From the NCBI RefSeq assembly GCF_009664975.1, contig NZ_WJXB01000011.1:124001-188000 (forward strand): a stretch of 64,000 nt of DNA, read 5' to 3'. The translations under genes and the position numbers were made by a program. Origin of the DNA: Paenibacillus monticola (GTDB lineage: Bacteria; Bacillota; Bacilli; Paenibacillales; Paenibacillaceae). The notes beneath the pieces are model-generated. The model did not search any database, was not told where the DNA came from, and saw only the letters and a list, made by a program, of their open reading frames with translations. This document shows positions 42,671-52,302 of this stretch, in pieces. Position 1 is the stretch's first letter. Each line of letters starts with the position of its first letter.

Positions 42671-45133
42671 TCAGATATCAAATACGGAGCGAACTGTAAG
42701 CTGCTCGCGCAATTCTTCAGCGGTGTACGCTGTGCCAAGATCCTTTTTGGTGATGGTGACGACTCTCTCCACTCCCGCTGCTAGATCAAAATAGTTGTCG
42801 CTGAAGACAGCGTCCAGCTCCTTGAAGTCAAGCTCGACAAACCGGGCGAAGGCTCTAGACTTCACTGTGACGCTAAATTGGTCAGCTTCTTCCTTGAAGT
42901 TCACTTCAAGTTGGGGATCGGCAAAGTTGAAATGTTTCGGCTTCACAAACAATACAGTTCCTTCACTCTTCGTCTCCCCTGCCACAAAAGAATACTCAAG
43001 ATAGGCCTCCCGTTTCTTGGCTTTTGTATCCAGCACTTGTTCGAAATCAAGCTGTTCAAGCTCTGCAGAGCTGAATGCCGCAATTTCAACTAGTTTGGCA
43101 CCTTGAAGCAATACTTCTGATGTTGGGGTCAGCAGTCTCCAGCTTAGTTCTCCCTGAACGGCCTCCTTGCTCTCATTGGATACATGAAGGGCAACCTGTG
43201 TGCCTTCTTCCAGAGCCGACACTAGAATTGGTGCAAAAAAGTGCTTGGCTGCATAGTGCAGCGCTTTCCATCTGCCGTAATAATCGATACTGGACCAAGA
43301 GGCTACAGGCCAGCAATCATTCAGCTGCCAATACAGGGCTCCCATGCAGCGTCCTCTGTTCCGGCGCCAATGCTCCACCCCACAGCGTAAGCCCTCCGCC
43401 TGAATAAGCTGTGAGGCGTATAGAATGGCGGCGAAATCCTTGGGATATTGATAAGTCTCACCGATGTAATAGAGAATCTTCTCATTCCCTGTGTTATTCT
43501 TCTGATGGGATTCCATGACATAGGAGAAAATATTGCGGTCCTCCGGCAAAGTAAAGCTTTCAATCGTCTTCAGAGCCGGGAAGGACTGGAGGCCGAATTC
43601 CGACATAAAGCGTGGATAAAGCTTCCGGTAATCCGTAAAGGGCTCTTTGCCATGCCATACACCCCAATAATGCATATCCCCATAGTTCTCATCATTGGGC
43701 TTGTCGAAGCTGCCCTTGGAGGACGGCGAGGCTAGCCAATAGAACGTATTCGGGTCAATTTCTTTGGCTAGTGCAGGCAGCAATACTTCATACTGCTTGA
43801 TATAATCCGCCTTAAGCTGTAGGGAAGTGAGATGTTCCCAGTCCCATTCGACCCAGGCCAATTCCTGCTCATTATTTCCACACCATAACCCCAAGGAAGC
43901 ATGATGCCGCAGCCGTTTCATATTATCAACCGTCTCATGAGTAATGTTATCCTGGAACTCTTCGGTCAGCGCATAGATGCCGCAGGCATACAGATGATCC
44001 TGCCAGACAATGAGGCCATACTCGTCACAAAGATCATAGAAGTAATCCTCCGGATAATAGCCGCCTCCCCAGACGCGTATCGTATTAAAGTTGGCGGCAA
44101 CGCAGCTTTGGAGCAGACACTCTGTGCGCTCTCTGTTGCAGCGTGCCAGAATATTGTCTTCCAAAATATAGTCGGCACCCATGGAGAAGATAGCCGTTCC
44201 ATTCACCTCAAACGCAAAGGACTCTCCCCACTGATCCGCTTCCTGTTTGACCGTAATCGTTCGCAGTCCGATCCGCAGCTCCTTGCGGTCAAGCTCGTTC
44301 TGCTGCCGGGTCAAGGAAACCTCTACCGTATACAGAGGTTGTTCCCCGAGGTTGTTCGGCCACCAGAGCTCCGGCTCCAGGATTTCAACCAAGATATGAT
44401 GATCGGTCCCCGCTTTCTCGGACACGCAGCTCTCTAGTGTCTCTTGGCCCGGAGTCAGAATTTTGACTCTAAGCTCTCTTTCAGCCTCCTGCCAGCCATC
44501 CGTTCTCACCCGGATATCCAAAGTGACCTTGTTCTGTTCATGGATTTGGGTAATATAAACATCGTCAAGCCGGGATTGTCCGTAGCCCTGTATGGAAATA
44601 TTGCGCCAAATGCCCAAATCGGGCAGCTTTGGGCCCCAGTCCCAGCCAAACATGGAGTGTGCTTTGCGCAAGTGGGAGATCCCTTCCACGGCATCGGCGC
44701 AGTTCGTCAGCGGCAGTTCCTTCTGTTTACGCAAGGAGTATTCTACCGGAGAACGCAAAATCGCCTGTATTCTGTTCTCACCAATCGTCAACAGTGACTT
44801 GATGTCAACCTCATACGTCCGGTGCATATTGCTGCTGTTCAGAATGTTATCTCCGTTCAGGAACAGCTCGCATAACGTATCAAGCCCTTCGCAGCGGAGA
44901 ATAACTCGCTCATGCGCGAGCGTCCCGGCATCCACCTGGAACGTACGCTCATATTCATAATCATAGTTGGACAATTCCAGAACGTCATATTCCTGTTCCC
45001 GGTAGAACGGGTCCGGCATTTGACCCGCATTTAATAAATCATTATAGACAGAGCCCGGTACGCTAGCCTCCAGCCATTCCGTACCATCCAGTCGTTTCAT
45101 TTGCCATTGTCCGTTTAGATCGATAAGCAGCAT
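42671..45133 (-). CDS. GH2 beta-mannosidase
   Basis: An 820-residue intracellular GH2 enzyme that releases mannose from the non-reducing end of manno-oligosaccharides. It has the sugar-binding domain (LNGQWQMKRLDG start, PGSVYNDLL), the immunoglobulin-like domain and the TIM barrel with acid/base Glu422 (WCGNNEQE) and nucleophile Glu512 (MSEFGLQSFP), and C-terminal beta domains. The WCGNNE context and the PGSVYNDL segment favour beta-mannosidase within GH2. Start: the ATG at 45133 has AGGAGG eight bases upstream; the earlier in-frame codon at 45175 lacks one. It is divergent from an AraC gene, its probable regulator. Confidence 0.9.
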   Translation of the reverse strand: MLLIDLNGQWQMKRLDGTEWLEASVPGSVYNDLLNAGQMPDPFYREQEYDVLELSNYDYEYERTFQVDAGTLAHERVILRCEGLDTLCELFLNGDNILNSSNMHRTYEVDIKSLLTIGENRIQAILRSPVEYSLRKQKELPLTNCADAVEGISHLRKAHSMFGWDWGPKLPDLGIWRNISIQGYGQSRLDDVYITQIHEQNKVTLDIRVRTDGWQEAERELRVKILTPGQETLESCVSEKAGTDHHILVEILEPELWWPNNLGEQPLYTVEVSLTRQQNELDRKELRIGLRTITVKQEADQWGESFAFEVNGTAIFSMGADYILEDNILARCNRERTECLLQSCVAANFNTIRVWGGGYYPEDYFYDLCDEYGLIVWQDHLYACGIYALTEEFQDNITHETVDNMKRLRHHASLGLWCGNNEQELAWVEWDWEHLTSLQLKADYIKQYEVLLPALAKEIDPNTFYWLASPSSKGSFDKPNDENYGDMHYWGVWHGKEPFTDYRKLYPRFMSEFGLQSFPALKTIESFTLPEDRNIFSYVMESHQKNNTGNEKILYYIGETYQYPKDFAAILYASQLIQAEGLRCGVEHWRRNRGRCMGALYWQLNDCWPVASWSSIDYYGRWKALHYAAKHFFAPILVSALEEGTQVALHVSNESKEAVQGELSWRLLTPTSEVLLQGAKLVEIAAFSSAELEQLDFEQVLDTKAKKREAYLEYSFVAGETKSEGTVLFVKPKHFNFADPQLEVNFKEEADQFSVTVKSRAFARFVELDFKELDAVFSDNYFDLAAGVERVVTITKKDLGTAYTAEELREQLTVRSVFDI

Positions 45134-45188
45134 ATTCTGTGCCTCCTGAGTGTAGTTATTTCCTTTTGCCTCCACTCCATTGTACTAA

Positions 45189-45230
45189 AGAAAGCGTTTC
45201 ACTTCTTGTGTTGTGTTCACTAGAGTAGTG
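45189..45230. promoter_or_regulatory. Operator-like elements between GH2 and AraC genes
   Basis: Two elements in the 140-base divergent gap: AAAGCGTTT, a partial LacI/cre-type core (45191-45199), and CACTA-GAG-TAGTG, a perfect 13-base palindrome (45218-45230). Either may be bound by the divergent AraC protein or a LacI-type repressor. No promoter was fixed. Confidence 0.4.
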
Positions 45231-45273
45231 TGCTATTTTAACATCAGCCTAGTCATTTGGAGGATTCAAGGAC

Positions 45274-46128
45274 ATGATTAAATATAGTGAAGTCAGCCAT
45301 ATTGATTCTGAATTGCTAGCAGACCCTTTTTGGATCGATTCCTTAAGTAAGGTATCTCCGGAACACACCCATGATTTCTATGAGTTCTTCATCGTAAGCG
45401 AGGGCAGCTGCAAGCATATCGTGAACGGGCAGACCCAGTTGCTGGGACCTGGCTGTCTCGTATTTATCAGACCCCAGGATACTCATAAATATGAGCGGAA
45501 TGAGGACGGAGACTGCTGCTTTCTGAACATTCCCTGCCGGATCAGCCTCATTACGGAAGCCTTCGCCTATCTGAATGAAGTAGATTACACGGATGGACTA
45601 TTGAATGCTCCCATTCCTCCGATCGCCATGCTGTCCCAGTTGGAGATGGATGGGCTCATCCGCCATTTTGATCGCTTCAGAATGCTGTCCAGCACCAACA
45701 GGGCCAGGGCCAGAATTTATCTCAAAGGCATTCTTATCGATATACTCACCCAATATTTTTCTACTTCAGAAACTGCACGACAGCCTGAAATCCCTTTGTG
45801 GCTGGAGTATGCCGTCTCCAAAATGCAGTCGAAGGAGAACTTGAACGGGGGGCTGCCAGTCTTATACAAGCTGTCCGGAAGAAGCGTCGGACACGTAAAC
45901 CGGGCATTCCGGCAATATCTGCAGCAGACACCTACTGAATATATCAACCGGCTTAAGCTGAATACGGCCCGCAATCTGCTGCTTACCACCGAGCTGCGTG
46001 TCATTGAAATCGCTTTGGAATCCGGCTTCGAGAATGTCAGTCATTTCTATCATCAATTCAAAAAGTTCTATCATCAGGCTCCCCTTGATCTGCGCAAAAA
46101 TTCGCATGTCAATCGCTTTCTCCAATGA
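45274..46128 (+). CDS. AraC family transcriptional regulator next to GH2
   Basis: A 284-residue one-component regulator: N-terminal cupin sensor (about 25-110, with HTHDFYEFFIV and RPQDTHKY as its His-bearing strands) and C-terminal AraC DNA-binding domain (about 180-275, IEIALESGFENVSHFYHQFKKFY as the second helix-turn-helix region). GGAGG lies ten bases before the ATG. The divergent beta-mannosidase is the likely target. Confidence 0.9.
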   Translation: MIKYSEVSHIDSELLADPFWIDSLSKVSPEHTHDFYEFFIVSEGSCKHIVNGQTQLLGPGCLVFIRPQDTHKYERNEDGDCCFLNIPCRISLITEAFAYLNEVDYTDGLLNAPIPPIAMLSQLEMDGLIRHFDRFRMLSSTNRARARIYLKGILIDILTQYFSTSETARQPEIPLWLEYAVSKMQSKENLNGGLPVLYKLSGRSVGHVNRAFRQYLQQTPTEYINRLKLNTARNLLLTTELRVIEIALESGFENVSHFYHQFKKFYHQAPLDLRKNSHVNRFLQ

Positions 46129-46187
46129 GTAGCAATGCTCATATGAAAGAAGAAGTTAAAATGATTTTTATTATAGGAGGGAATAAC

Positions 46188-46556
46188 ATGGACGTTTTTG
46201 CAGAATATTTAGCGCAGATTGATAACCCGCAACAGCGGGCCCGAACGGAAGAAGTTCTGACGTGGGTAACTAACAAATTCCCAAATTTAATGCCAAAAAT
46301 CGCTTGGAATCAGCCTATGTTTACCGATCATGGCACCTATATTATTGGCTTTAGCATAGCCAAACCTCATTTAGCTGTTGCCCCTGAAAAGGCAGGCATT
46401 GATCATTTTTCTGCTGAAATTGTGTTGGCTGGCTATGATCACACTAAGCAGTTGATACGTATCAAGTGGGATAGTCCGGTTGATTTCTCCTTACTTGAGC
46501 AATTGATCGAGTTTAATATTTTGGATAAGGCAGACTGTTCAAGTTTTTGGCGGTAA
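46188..46556 (+). CDS. DUF1801 / YdhG-type iron chaperone-like protein
   Basis: A 122-residue small soluble protein of the DUF1801 family. WNQPMFTDHGTYIIGFSIAKPHLAVAPE (key residues about 41-68) and the IKWDSPVDFSLL ending match Bacillus YdhG (Fra), a frataxin-like protein reported to help iron-sulfur cluster assembly and haem synthesis. Start: AGGAGGG six bases before the ATG at 46188; the frame is open upstream into the AraC gene end. Its link to the sugar genes is not evident. Confidence 0.82.
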   Translation: MDVFAEYLAQIDNPQQRARTEEVLTWVTNKFPNLMPKIAWNQPMFTDHGTYIIGFSIAKPHLAVAPEKAGIDHFSAEIVLAGYDHTKQLIRIKWDSPVDFSLLEQLIEFNILDKADCSSFWR

Positions 46557-46562
46557 TAAAAG

Positions 46563-46602
46563 AGCTGTCTCTTTCGTAGAAAATTCTACTTAGGAGACAG
46601 CT
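46563..46602. terminator. Bidirectional terminator between DUF1801 and GH36 genes
   Basis: AGCTGTCTC (46563-46571) pairs with GAGACAGCT (46594-46602), followed by TTTAT; the small inner GTAGAA..TTCTAC stem adds stability. Located between convergent genes. Confidence 0.85.
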
Positions 46603-46632
46603 TTTATAGTCTTATCCTATCCACAAGCCGCG

Positions 46633-48744
46633 TTAGGCTTGTTCCCGAATGCGGTAGATCAAGCTGTCAAAATCGCCCCGCAGAGGCAGCTCGATGCCAA
46701 TATTCATCAAGGCCCGGCCGCTCCAAACTCCCGGTAGTTCATCTATCCCATAGAGCGTGTCGGCCTGCAATCCCTGCAAGCGAAGCCGCGGAAGCGGCTC
46801 GCCCAGCCGTTGCGAATGAAGGAAGGCAAACAGTACGTTGTCGCTTCCCTCCGCATCTGTATACTGTACCGCCGTGACTCCCTTGTCCCGGAGTGCCGAT
46901 AAGCGGTACTGGCTGCCAAATTGCACGAGATGGCGAATCTGCTTATACTGCCGGATATATTCAGCCGACTGGGCAATAAGCTCGTCACTCCACTCATTCA
47001 GATTCGAACCAATCCCAAGCGTCCCCAGCATCGCACTGTGAAAGCGATACTTCAGTGAAACATTGCGCTTGTTCATACCTGTCGGTGATTCCGTGACCCA
47101 GCAGGTCATCATTCTTGGCGCATAGGTATAAGAGAAGCCTTCTTGGATACTTAGACGGTCAAAAGCATCGGTATTGTCACTGGGCCAGGCTTGGTCGGCA
47201 TACCGGAAAATACCCAGATCGATTCTTGCGCCTCCGCCCGCACAGGTCTCGAATTCGACCTGTGGAAATCGGCTCCGCAGCTCAGACCAGATCACGTACA
47301 GACTCTGAACATGACGAATCCAGATCTCCTTTTGGCGGTTTAACGGATGATCCTTCATCCCGGGCTCTGTAACGGTCCGGTTCATATCCCATTTAATAAA
47401 TTTGATGGGATGATCACGAAGAAGATCGGTCATGAAATCAAGGATGTATTGTTTGACTTCCGGCTTCGAGATGTTCAGCAGCAATTGATTGCGCAGCTCC
47501 GTCCGCTTGCGGGTCGGGAAATGGTATACCCAATCCGGATGCTGCCGGTACAGATCGCTATCCGGGTTTACGGCTTCCGGCTCTACCCAAATTCCGAATT
47601 CCATGCCCAGCCCTTGAACTTTATCGATCAATTCCCCCAGCCCCTGCGGGAATTTCTCCTTATTCACCGACCAGTCACCAAGCCCGGCCCGGTCTGATGT
47701 CCGTTGTCCGAACCAGCCATCGTCCACCACAAACAGCTCGACGCCCAGCTTGGCAGCTCTTGCGGCCAATGCCATTTGATCTTGGACATTGACGTTGAAA
47801 TAGGTCGCTTCCCAAGAGTTATAGAGTACCTTTCTTGTTTTCTTGCTGGGCAGAATATAATCATATTGATAGTGGTGCAAATGACGGCTCATCTCTCCAA
47901 AGCCACCTTCGCTGAACCCGCCGACAAACACGGGCGTTTCAAAAGTTTCGCCGCCACCAAGTACCCACTCGCTGTCAAAATCATTGATTCCACCCGTTAC
48001 CTTCACATGATTGAACGCGGTTTTTTCCGCTGTAATTTTCCAGTTCCCGCTCCAGCCCAGCGCTCCGAACCATACACGTCCCCCAGATTCGGTTGCGGTT
48101 CCGTCATCGATGGCAACCCACGGATTGGCGTGGCTGTCCGTGAAGCCCCTTCTCGACTCCAATACCTTTTTGCCTTCGGTCAGCAAGGTGTTCCGCAGCT
48201 GAAATTCGCCTGACCACTTCCCGGTCACATAAGTTAAGCGATAATCTGGTAAATAGGGAAGGGTCCAGGCGGCAGATTGTGTACTTTCCAGAACGATCTC
48301 TGACTCGCCGGTATTCACAATCTTGACGAACCGTTCCACCAAATCGTATTCCGGAATGACCTGATAATACAAATGAGCCTCTAGCGGATAAACCTCATCC
48401 TTGAGCGTAATGACAAGCGTTTCTTTACCATCCTGCTCAAAAATCCGGTGTCCGGCATAACGTACGGACAGATCGCGGACGCCATCCGGCATACGAACCT
48501 TTAGCGACGGTTCCGTATAAGAAACACCTCCCCAGAAGCTGTACTCTTCCGCTTCGCCTTCTACTTCCGCATCAAAGGAGCTGTGGGCTTCCGCCCGGAG
48601 CAATGGGGCACAATCCTCTATGCTTACGGGTACGCCCCAGTATAGATGCTGCAGCCTGTCTTTTTCATTGATTCCAAAGATATAGGAACTGCCCCCAGTC
48701 TGAATCGCAAATATACGCTGCTGCTCCTGGTACTGTATTGCCAC
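46633..48744 (-). CDS. GH36 alpha-galactosidase
   Basis: A 703-residue cytoplasmic alpha-galactosidase of bacterial GH36 length, hydrolysing alpha-1,6-galactosides such as melibiose, raffinose or galactomannan side chains. N-terminal beta-supersandwich, then the barrel with YNSWEATYF, FVVDDGWFG, nucleophile Asp453 (FIKWDMNR), the CAGGG motif and acid/base Asp523 (WPSDNTDAFDR). Start: the ATG at 48753 is too close to AAGGG; the GTG at 48744 has proper spacing and gives the usual VAIQY beginning. It ends the regulator-kinase-lipoprotein-GH36 operon, 24 bases after the lipoprotein gene. Confidence 0.95.
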   Translation of the reverse strand: MAIQYQEQQRIFAIQTGGSSYIFGINEKDRLQHLYWGVPVSIEDCAPLLRAEAHSSFDAEVEGEAEEYSFWGGVSYTEPSLKVRMPDGVRDLSVRYAGHRIFEQDGKETLVITLKDEVYPLEAHLYYQVIPEYDLVERFVKIVNTGESEIVLESTQSAAWTLPYLPDYRLTYVTGKWSGEFQLRNTLLTEGKKVLESRRGFTDSHANPWVAIDDGTATESGGRVWFGALGWSGNWKITAEKTAFNHVKVTGGINDFDSEWVLGGGETFETPVFVGGFSEGGFGEMSRHLHHYQYDYILPSKKTRKVLYNSWEATYFNVNVQDQMALAARAAKLGVELFVVDDGWFGQRTSDRAGLGDWSVNKEKFPQGLGELIDKVQGLGMEFGIWVEPEAVNPDSDLYRQHPDWVYHFPTRKRTELRNQLLLNISKPEVKQYILDFMTDLLRDHPIKFIKWDMNRTVTEPGMKDHPLNRQKEIWIRHVQSLYVIWSELRSRFPQVEFETCAGGGARIDLGIFRYADQAWPSDNTDAFDRLSIQEGFSYTYAPRMMTCWVTESPTGMNKRNVSLKYRFHSAMLGTLGIGSNLNEWSDELIAQSAEYIRQYKQIRHLVQFGSQYRLSALRDKGVTAVQYTDAEGSDNVLFAFLHSQRLGEPLPRLRLQGLQADTLYGIDELPGVWSGRALMNIGIELPLRGDFDSLIYRIREQA

Positions 48745-48768
48745 GCCGATCATCCCTTCAGTGAATAA

Positions 48769-50385
48769 TTAATTGTTCCACAATTCCAGACGTTTCTTAT
48801 AGTTGTCGGTGTAGATGGTCTCAATCTTTGACAGCCCTGCTGACTCGGCTTCCTTCATCATCTGATTGTACAGTTCGGTGACCTGCTCTTCAGAAGGAGC
48901 CAGGGCCATCTTCAGAAAATACTTATTGGCGGTGTCATTAACCTTGGTTTCCATAATCGCCTCCGTCGTGCCTCCGGCAGTTCCCAAGCTGTCATACGGC
49001 GCGGTGTCATAAGAGGTATCCGCCAAGTTTTTGATAGCCAGGTCGGTTACAGCATCTGTTGAAAAGCGGCCAATCAAATCATATGGCGTTCCGTCCGTCC
49101 CTGGGCCATTCTTAATCATCCAGGTCCATTTGCGGATACCCGTCGTTCTGGCTGCTTCATCCCAGTTTTTCTTAAAGGCATCCAGCACTTCCTGTTTCGG
49201 TACATGCTTGCCATCTTTCATATCCCAATCCTTGCCTTCAATGCCCCACATCAGTAAATATTGCCCTTCCTCACTAGCCAGATAGTCCATCATTTTAATA
49301 GTTCTAATCGGATCTTTATTCGATCTTGTAATCGCTACGCCGTCCCAGCCCAAGGAGCTCTTAGGACCGTAGGTAGTCTGGTCAGCCGCAACCCCGGGGG
49401 CAAGCACTTTATATTGGTAGAATTGGTGCTCTTCCTGTTTAGCCGGGTCCTTCTCTGCCGATCTCAGCACGGTATTGGCATTGCCCACATTCCAGAGTGC
49501 TTCTGCCGTTGCGAATACATTGCCGGTCGACAACTTTTGTTCGAACTGCTTGGTTTTCAGCGTAGCCCATTCTTTATCCAGCAATCCCTTGCGGTACAAG
49601 GAATTCAGGAACTTGACCATTTCCAGGTATTTAGGATCACGAATATCCTTTTTCAGTTCACCGCCGACTTCATAGTAAGGCATCATACCGAACATGCCCT
49701 TGAGCGTGCCGGTTACACTGCCGATATTCTCACCATTCAGCGTCATCGGGATGCTATCTTTGCCATCAATAGTTGGGTACTTCTCCTTGAATTTGACGAG
49801 TAAATTCTCGAATTCCTCCGCTGTGAACGGTTCGCCATTGCTCACTTTATCTCCTGCGCCAAGCTCCTTCATGATATCCATCCGCATAAAAAATCCAAAC
49901 ACAGGATACTTCTCAAGGCCGTACCAATTGGCCAGATAGTAATTTTTCCCGTCATCGCTTTTCGTCTTTTTAAGCGTATCGCCATACATCTCTTTAATAT
50001 GCGGACCATACTGGTCAATCAAATCATTCAGCGGGACCACGGCACCGGAAGCGATATATTTGTTCATGATATCGCTTCCACGATCCAGCATGACCACATC
50101 GGGCAGATCATTGCTTGCCAGCATCAGATTCAACTTTTCAATCGGGTTGCCTGTCGGCTGTTGCACTTCTACCTTAACTCCCGTTTTTTCCGTAATCGCT
50201 TTCGCAACCGGATTATCAAAGGCATCCCCAGTATTTTTATCGAACCATGTCAGTGTAATTGGAGCCGTGGTGTCTGTATTCGTATCTTTGCCATTGGTGG
50301 AAGAAGCCGCATTTTGGTTTCCCCCGCATCCCGAAAGCACTGTTGCCACTAAAGCGATTGCCAGCATTCCTTTTATTGCCTTCAT
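48769..50385 (-). CDS. Extracellular solute-binding lipoprotein (LplA-like)
   Basis: A 538-residue binding lipoprotein of the large LplA/YtcQ type. Signal peptide ends at LSGC with lipidated Cys20, then an Asn/Thr/Asp linker and the binding fold with ASNDLPDVVML (about 90-100). It is the only binding protein near the divergent permeases at 53988/54979, which are of the matching LplB/YtcP type, so they likely form one importer. Between GH36 and the two-component genes, an alpha-galactoside or similar ligand is plausible but unproven. GAGAGGGG precedes the ATG by eight bases. Confidence 0.92.
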   Translation of the reverse strand: MKAIKGMLAIALVATVLSGCGGNQNAASSTNGKDTNTDTTAPITLTWFDKNTGDAFDNPVAKAITEKTGVKVEVQQPTGNPIEKLNLMLASNDLPDVVMLDRGSDIMNKYIASGAVVPLNDLIDQYGPHIKEMYGDTLKKTKSDDGKNYYLANWYGLEKYPVFGFFMRMDIMKELGAGDKVSNGEPFTAEEFENLLVKFKEKYPTIDGKDSIPMTLNGENIGSVTGTLKGMFGMMPYYEVGGELKKDIRDPKYLEMVKFLNSLYRKGLLDKEWATLKTKQFEQKLSTGNVFATAEALWNVGNANTVLRSAEKDPAKQEEHQFYQYKVLAPGVAADQTTYGPKSSLGWDGVAITRSNKDPIRTIKMMDYLASEEGQYLLMWGIEGKDWDMKDGKHVPKQEVLDAFKKNWDEAARTTGIRKWTWMIKNGPGTDGTPYDLIGRFSTDAVTDLAIKNLADTSYDTAPYDSLGTAGGTTEAIMETKVNDTANKYFLKMALAPSEEQVTELYNQMMKEAESAGLSKIETIYTDNYKKRLELWNN

Positions 50386-50493
50386 AATTTGAACCCCTCT
50401 CTTCTCTTATGTTGTGAGCACATGTCTAATTGTAGAAAGCCGGGGTTTAATTATCCATATCGCAATCTTACTATTCATAAAGGAAAACGTCTT

Positions 50494-52302
50494 TCATTCA
50501 TCGCTATACGAGGCTTGAAGCGGTATCCGAATCGACACGGATGTGCCGATGCCAGGTCTGCTGAACATTTCTATCCCATATCGCTCACCATAAGTCAGCC
50601 TGATCCGCTCATCTACATTGTGTATGCCGTAACCGGACAGATTGTCGGTTTTGTTGAGCGCTTGCGCCAATTGCAGGGGGGTCATACCGATCCCATCGTC
50701 AATGACCTGCAGCAAAATATCATCACCGACCTGCTGCAGCTTGACGATGATATTGATCCCCGATTCGTCCCAAATGGCATGATTGATGCAGTTCTCTATA
50801 AAGGGCTGGAGAATCAGTTTGATTGTTGTCCTTCCGAACAGCTCCTGATCGAGGTCATAATGCATCCGCAGCTTGTTCCGAAACCGTATTTCCTGGATCG
50901 CAATATAGTTCTTCACCAAGTTGATTTCCTGTTCAATCAGGATCACCCGCTTGCCCTTGTTCAAGGATACCCTGTAATACTTCGCTAAATAGTTGACCAT
51001 CTGATAGACCTGCATCGCGCTTTCCTTCAATGCCAGTGAAGAGATCGAAGACAATGTATTATACAAAAAATGAGGATTGATCTGCGCCTGGAGTGTGTTT
51101 AGCTCCGACTCCTTCATCGCGATTCCCTTGACGTAGACGTCATGGATCAAGGACTGAATTTTGGCCGCCATTTTATTAAAAGCAAAGGACAGCTGTCCGA
51201 TTTCATCGTGTCCCATAAACGTGATGGACGGTGAGAATTCTCCCCGCTCCATTCTACGGATTTGCTGGAGCAGCAGCTCGATCCGTTTCGTCAATATTTT
51301 GGTTGTCACATAGAGCAGCAGAATGGCCACAGCAATGGCAATCCCGGATACCCAGATGATCTGTTTGGTCGCTTTGTTGGTATTGGAGAGCAGCTCGTTG
51401 TATGGGACCGTGATCACGATTGACCATCCGTTGCTAAGCTTCTTGTACGTAAAAAATCGTTCCTGTCCGCCAATCTGAGCATCGAACTTGCCTGAATTCG
51501 CATCCATTCGAGCTTTAATCGGAAACACGTCAAACAGTTGTTTTGAATTTAAGTGTTCATCACCCGAGCTGATGACCCTACCCTCAGAATCGATGATATA
51601 CACACTTTTATTGTTATTTTCCATTTGGATCATAGAATATAGTTCACTATCGTTAATGTCCAAAGTTAAGATGCCATAAGGCTGCTGTAGGCTGAAATAA
51701 CTCAAAGAGCGAGAAATCGTGATATGCGAATCCTTGGCTGCCGCGTAGTCATCCGTATGGGTATACACCGTATTGCCCGCAGCTTGCAACGTTTTACTTT
51801 TAATGGAATCCGGTAAATCCCCCATAGCCTTCACGAACTCTCCATCGGTGTACAGGGTTTGATTATTCGAATAAATCGTAATGCCCTGAATCTTGGAATT
51901 GAGGATCATCATAGCTTGCAAAGTACGGTTTATATATTCAAAAGCATCCAAATAATAAAAGGCCTGTTCATAATCATTGGACAAATAGTTGCGCAGCTGG
52001 GCATCCATATACAGAATGTTCGACAGCTGATTGTAATAGTCCAAACGGTTTTCCACATTGGTATTAATCTGGGCAAGCGTACCCTCTAAGCTGGTATAGG
52101 TCTGCTCGGTAATCGTGGTTCGGGTAGAAGAATAGGAATAGTAAATCAACATGGAGAACGGAATAATAATAACTATCAAAAAAATGAAAAAGAATTTATG
52201 CCGCAGCCGCAGGTTTGTAAGGGCTCCCTTCGGGACAAAAGGCAGCTTGTGATAGAGTCGGGTCCAAACCCCTGAACGCTCAAATATTTTTTCGGTACTC
52301 AT
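50494..52302 (-). CDS. YesM-type sensor histidine kinase
   Basis: A 602-residue membrane kinase: TM1 (about 36-56), extracellular sensor of about 260 residues, TM2 (about 318-338), HAMP (about 339-392), phospho-acceptor His411 (QINPHFLYNTLSSIS), N box QPFIENCINHA and glycine box DDGIGM. The gene overlaps the end of the response regulator gene by 23 bases, so the pair is made together. It would sense a sugar or wall-derived signal and control the importer and GH36 genes. Confidence 0.94.
   Translation of the reverse strand: MSTEKIFERSGVWTRLYHKLPFVPKGALTNLRLRHKFFFIFLIVIIIPFSMLIYYSYSSTRTTITEQTYTSLEGTLAQINTNVENRLDYYNQLSNILYMDAQLRNYLSNDYEQAFYYLDAFEYINRTLQAMMILNSKIQGITIYSNNQTLYTDGEFVKAMGDLPDSIKSKTLQAAGNTVYTHTDDYAAAKDSHITISRSLSYFSLQQPYGILTLDINDSELYSMIQMENNNKSVYIIDSEGRVISSGDEHLNSKQLFDVFPIKARMDANSGKFDAQIGGQERFFTYKKLSNGWSIVITVPYNELLSNTNKATKQIIWVSGIAIAVAILLLYVTTKILTKRIELLLQQIRRMERGEFSPSITFMGHDEIGQLSFAFNKMAAKIQSLIHDVYVKGIAMKESELNTLQAQINPHFLYNTLSSISSLALKESAMQVYQMVNYLAKYYRVSLNKGKRVILIEQEINLVKNYIAIQEIRFRNKLRMHYDLDQELFGRTTIKLILQPFIENCINHAIWDESGINIIVKLQQVGDDILLQVIDDGIGMTPLQLAQALNKTDNLSGYGIHNVDERIRLTYGERYGIEMFSRPGIGTSVSIRIPLQASYSDE

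Noticed and set aside
45189..45202. Full cre site between GH2 and AraC genes
   Set aside because: Only the AAAGCGTTT core fits; too many mismatches on either strand for a confident cre call, so it is kept only as an operator-like element.
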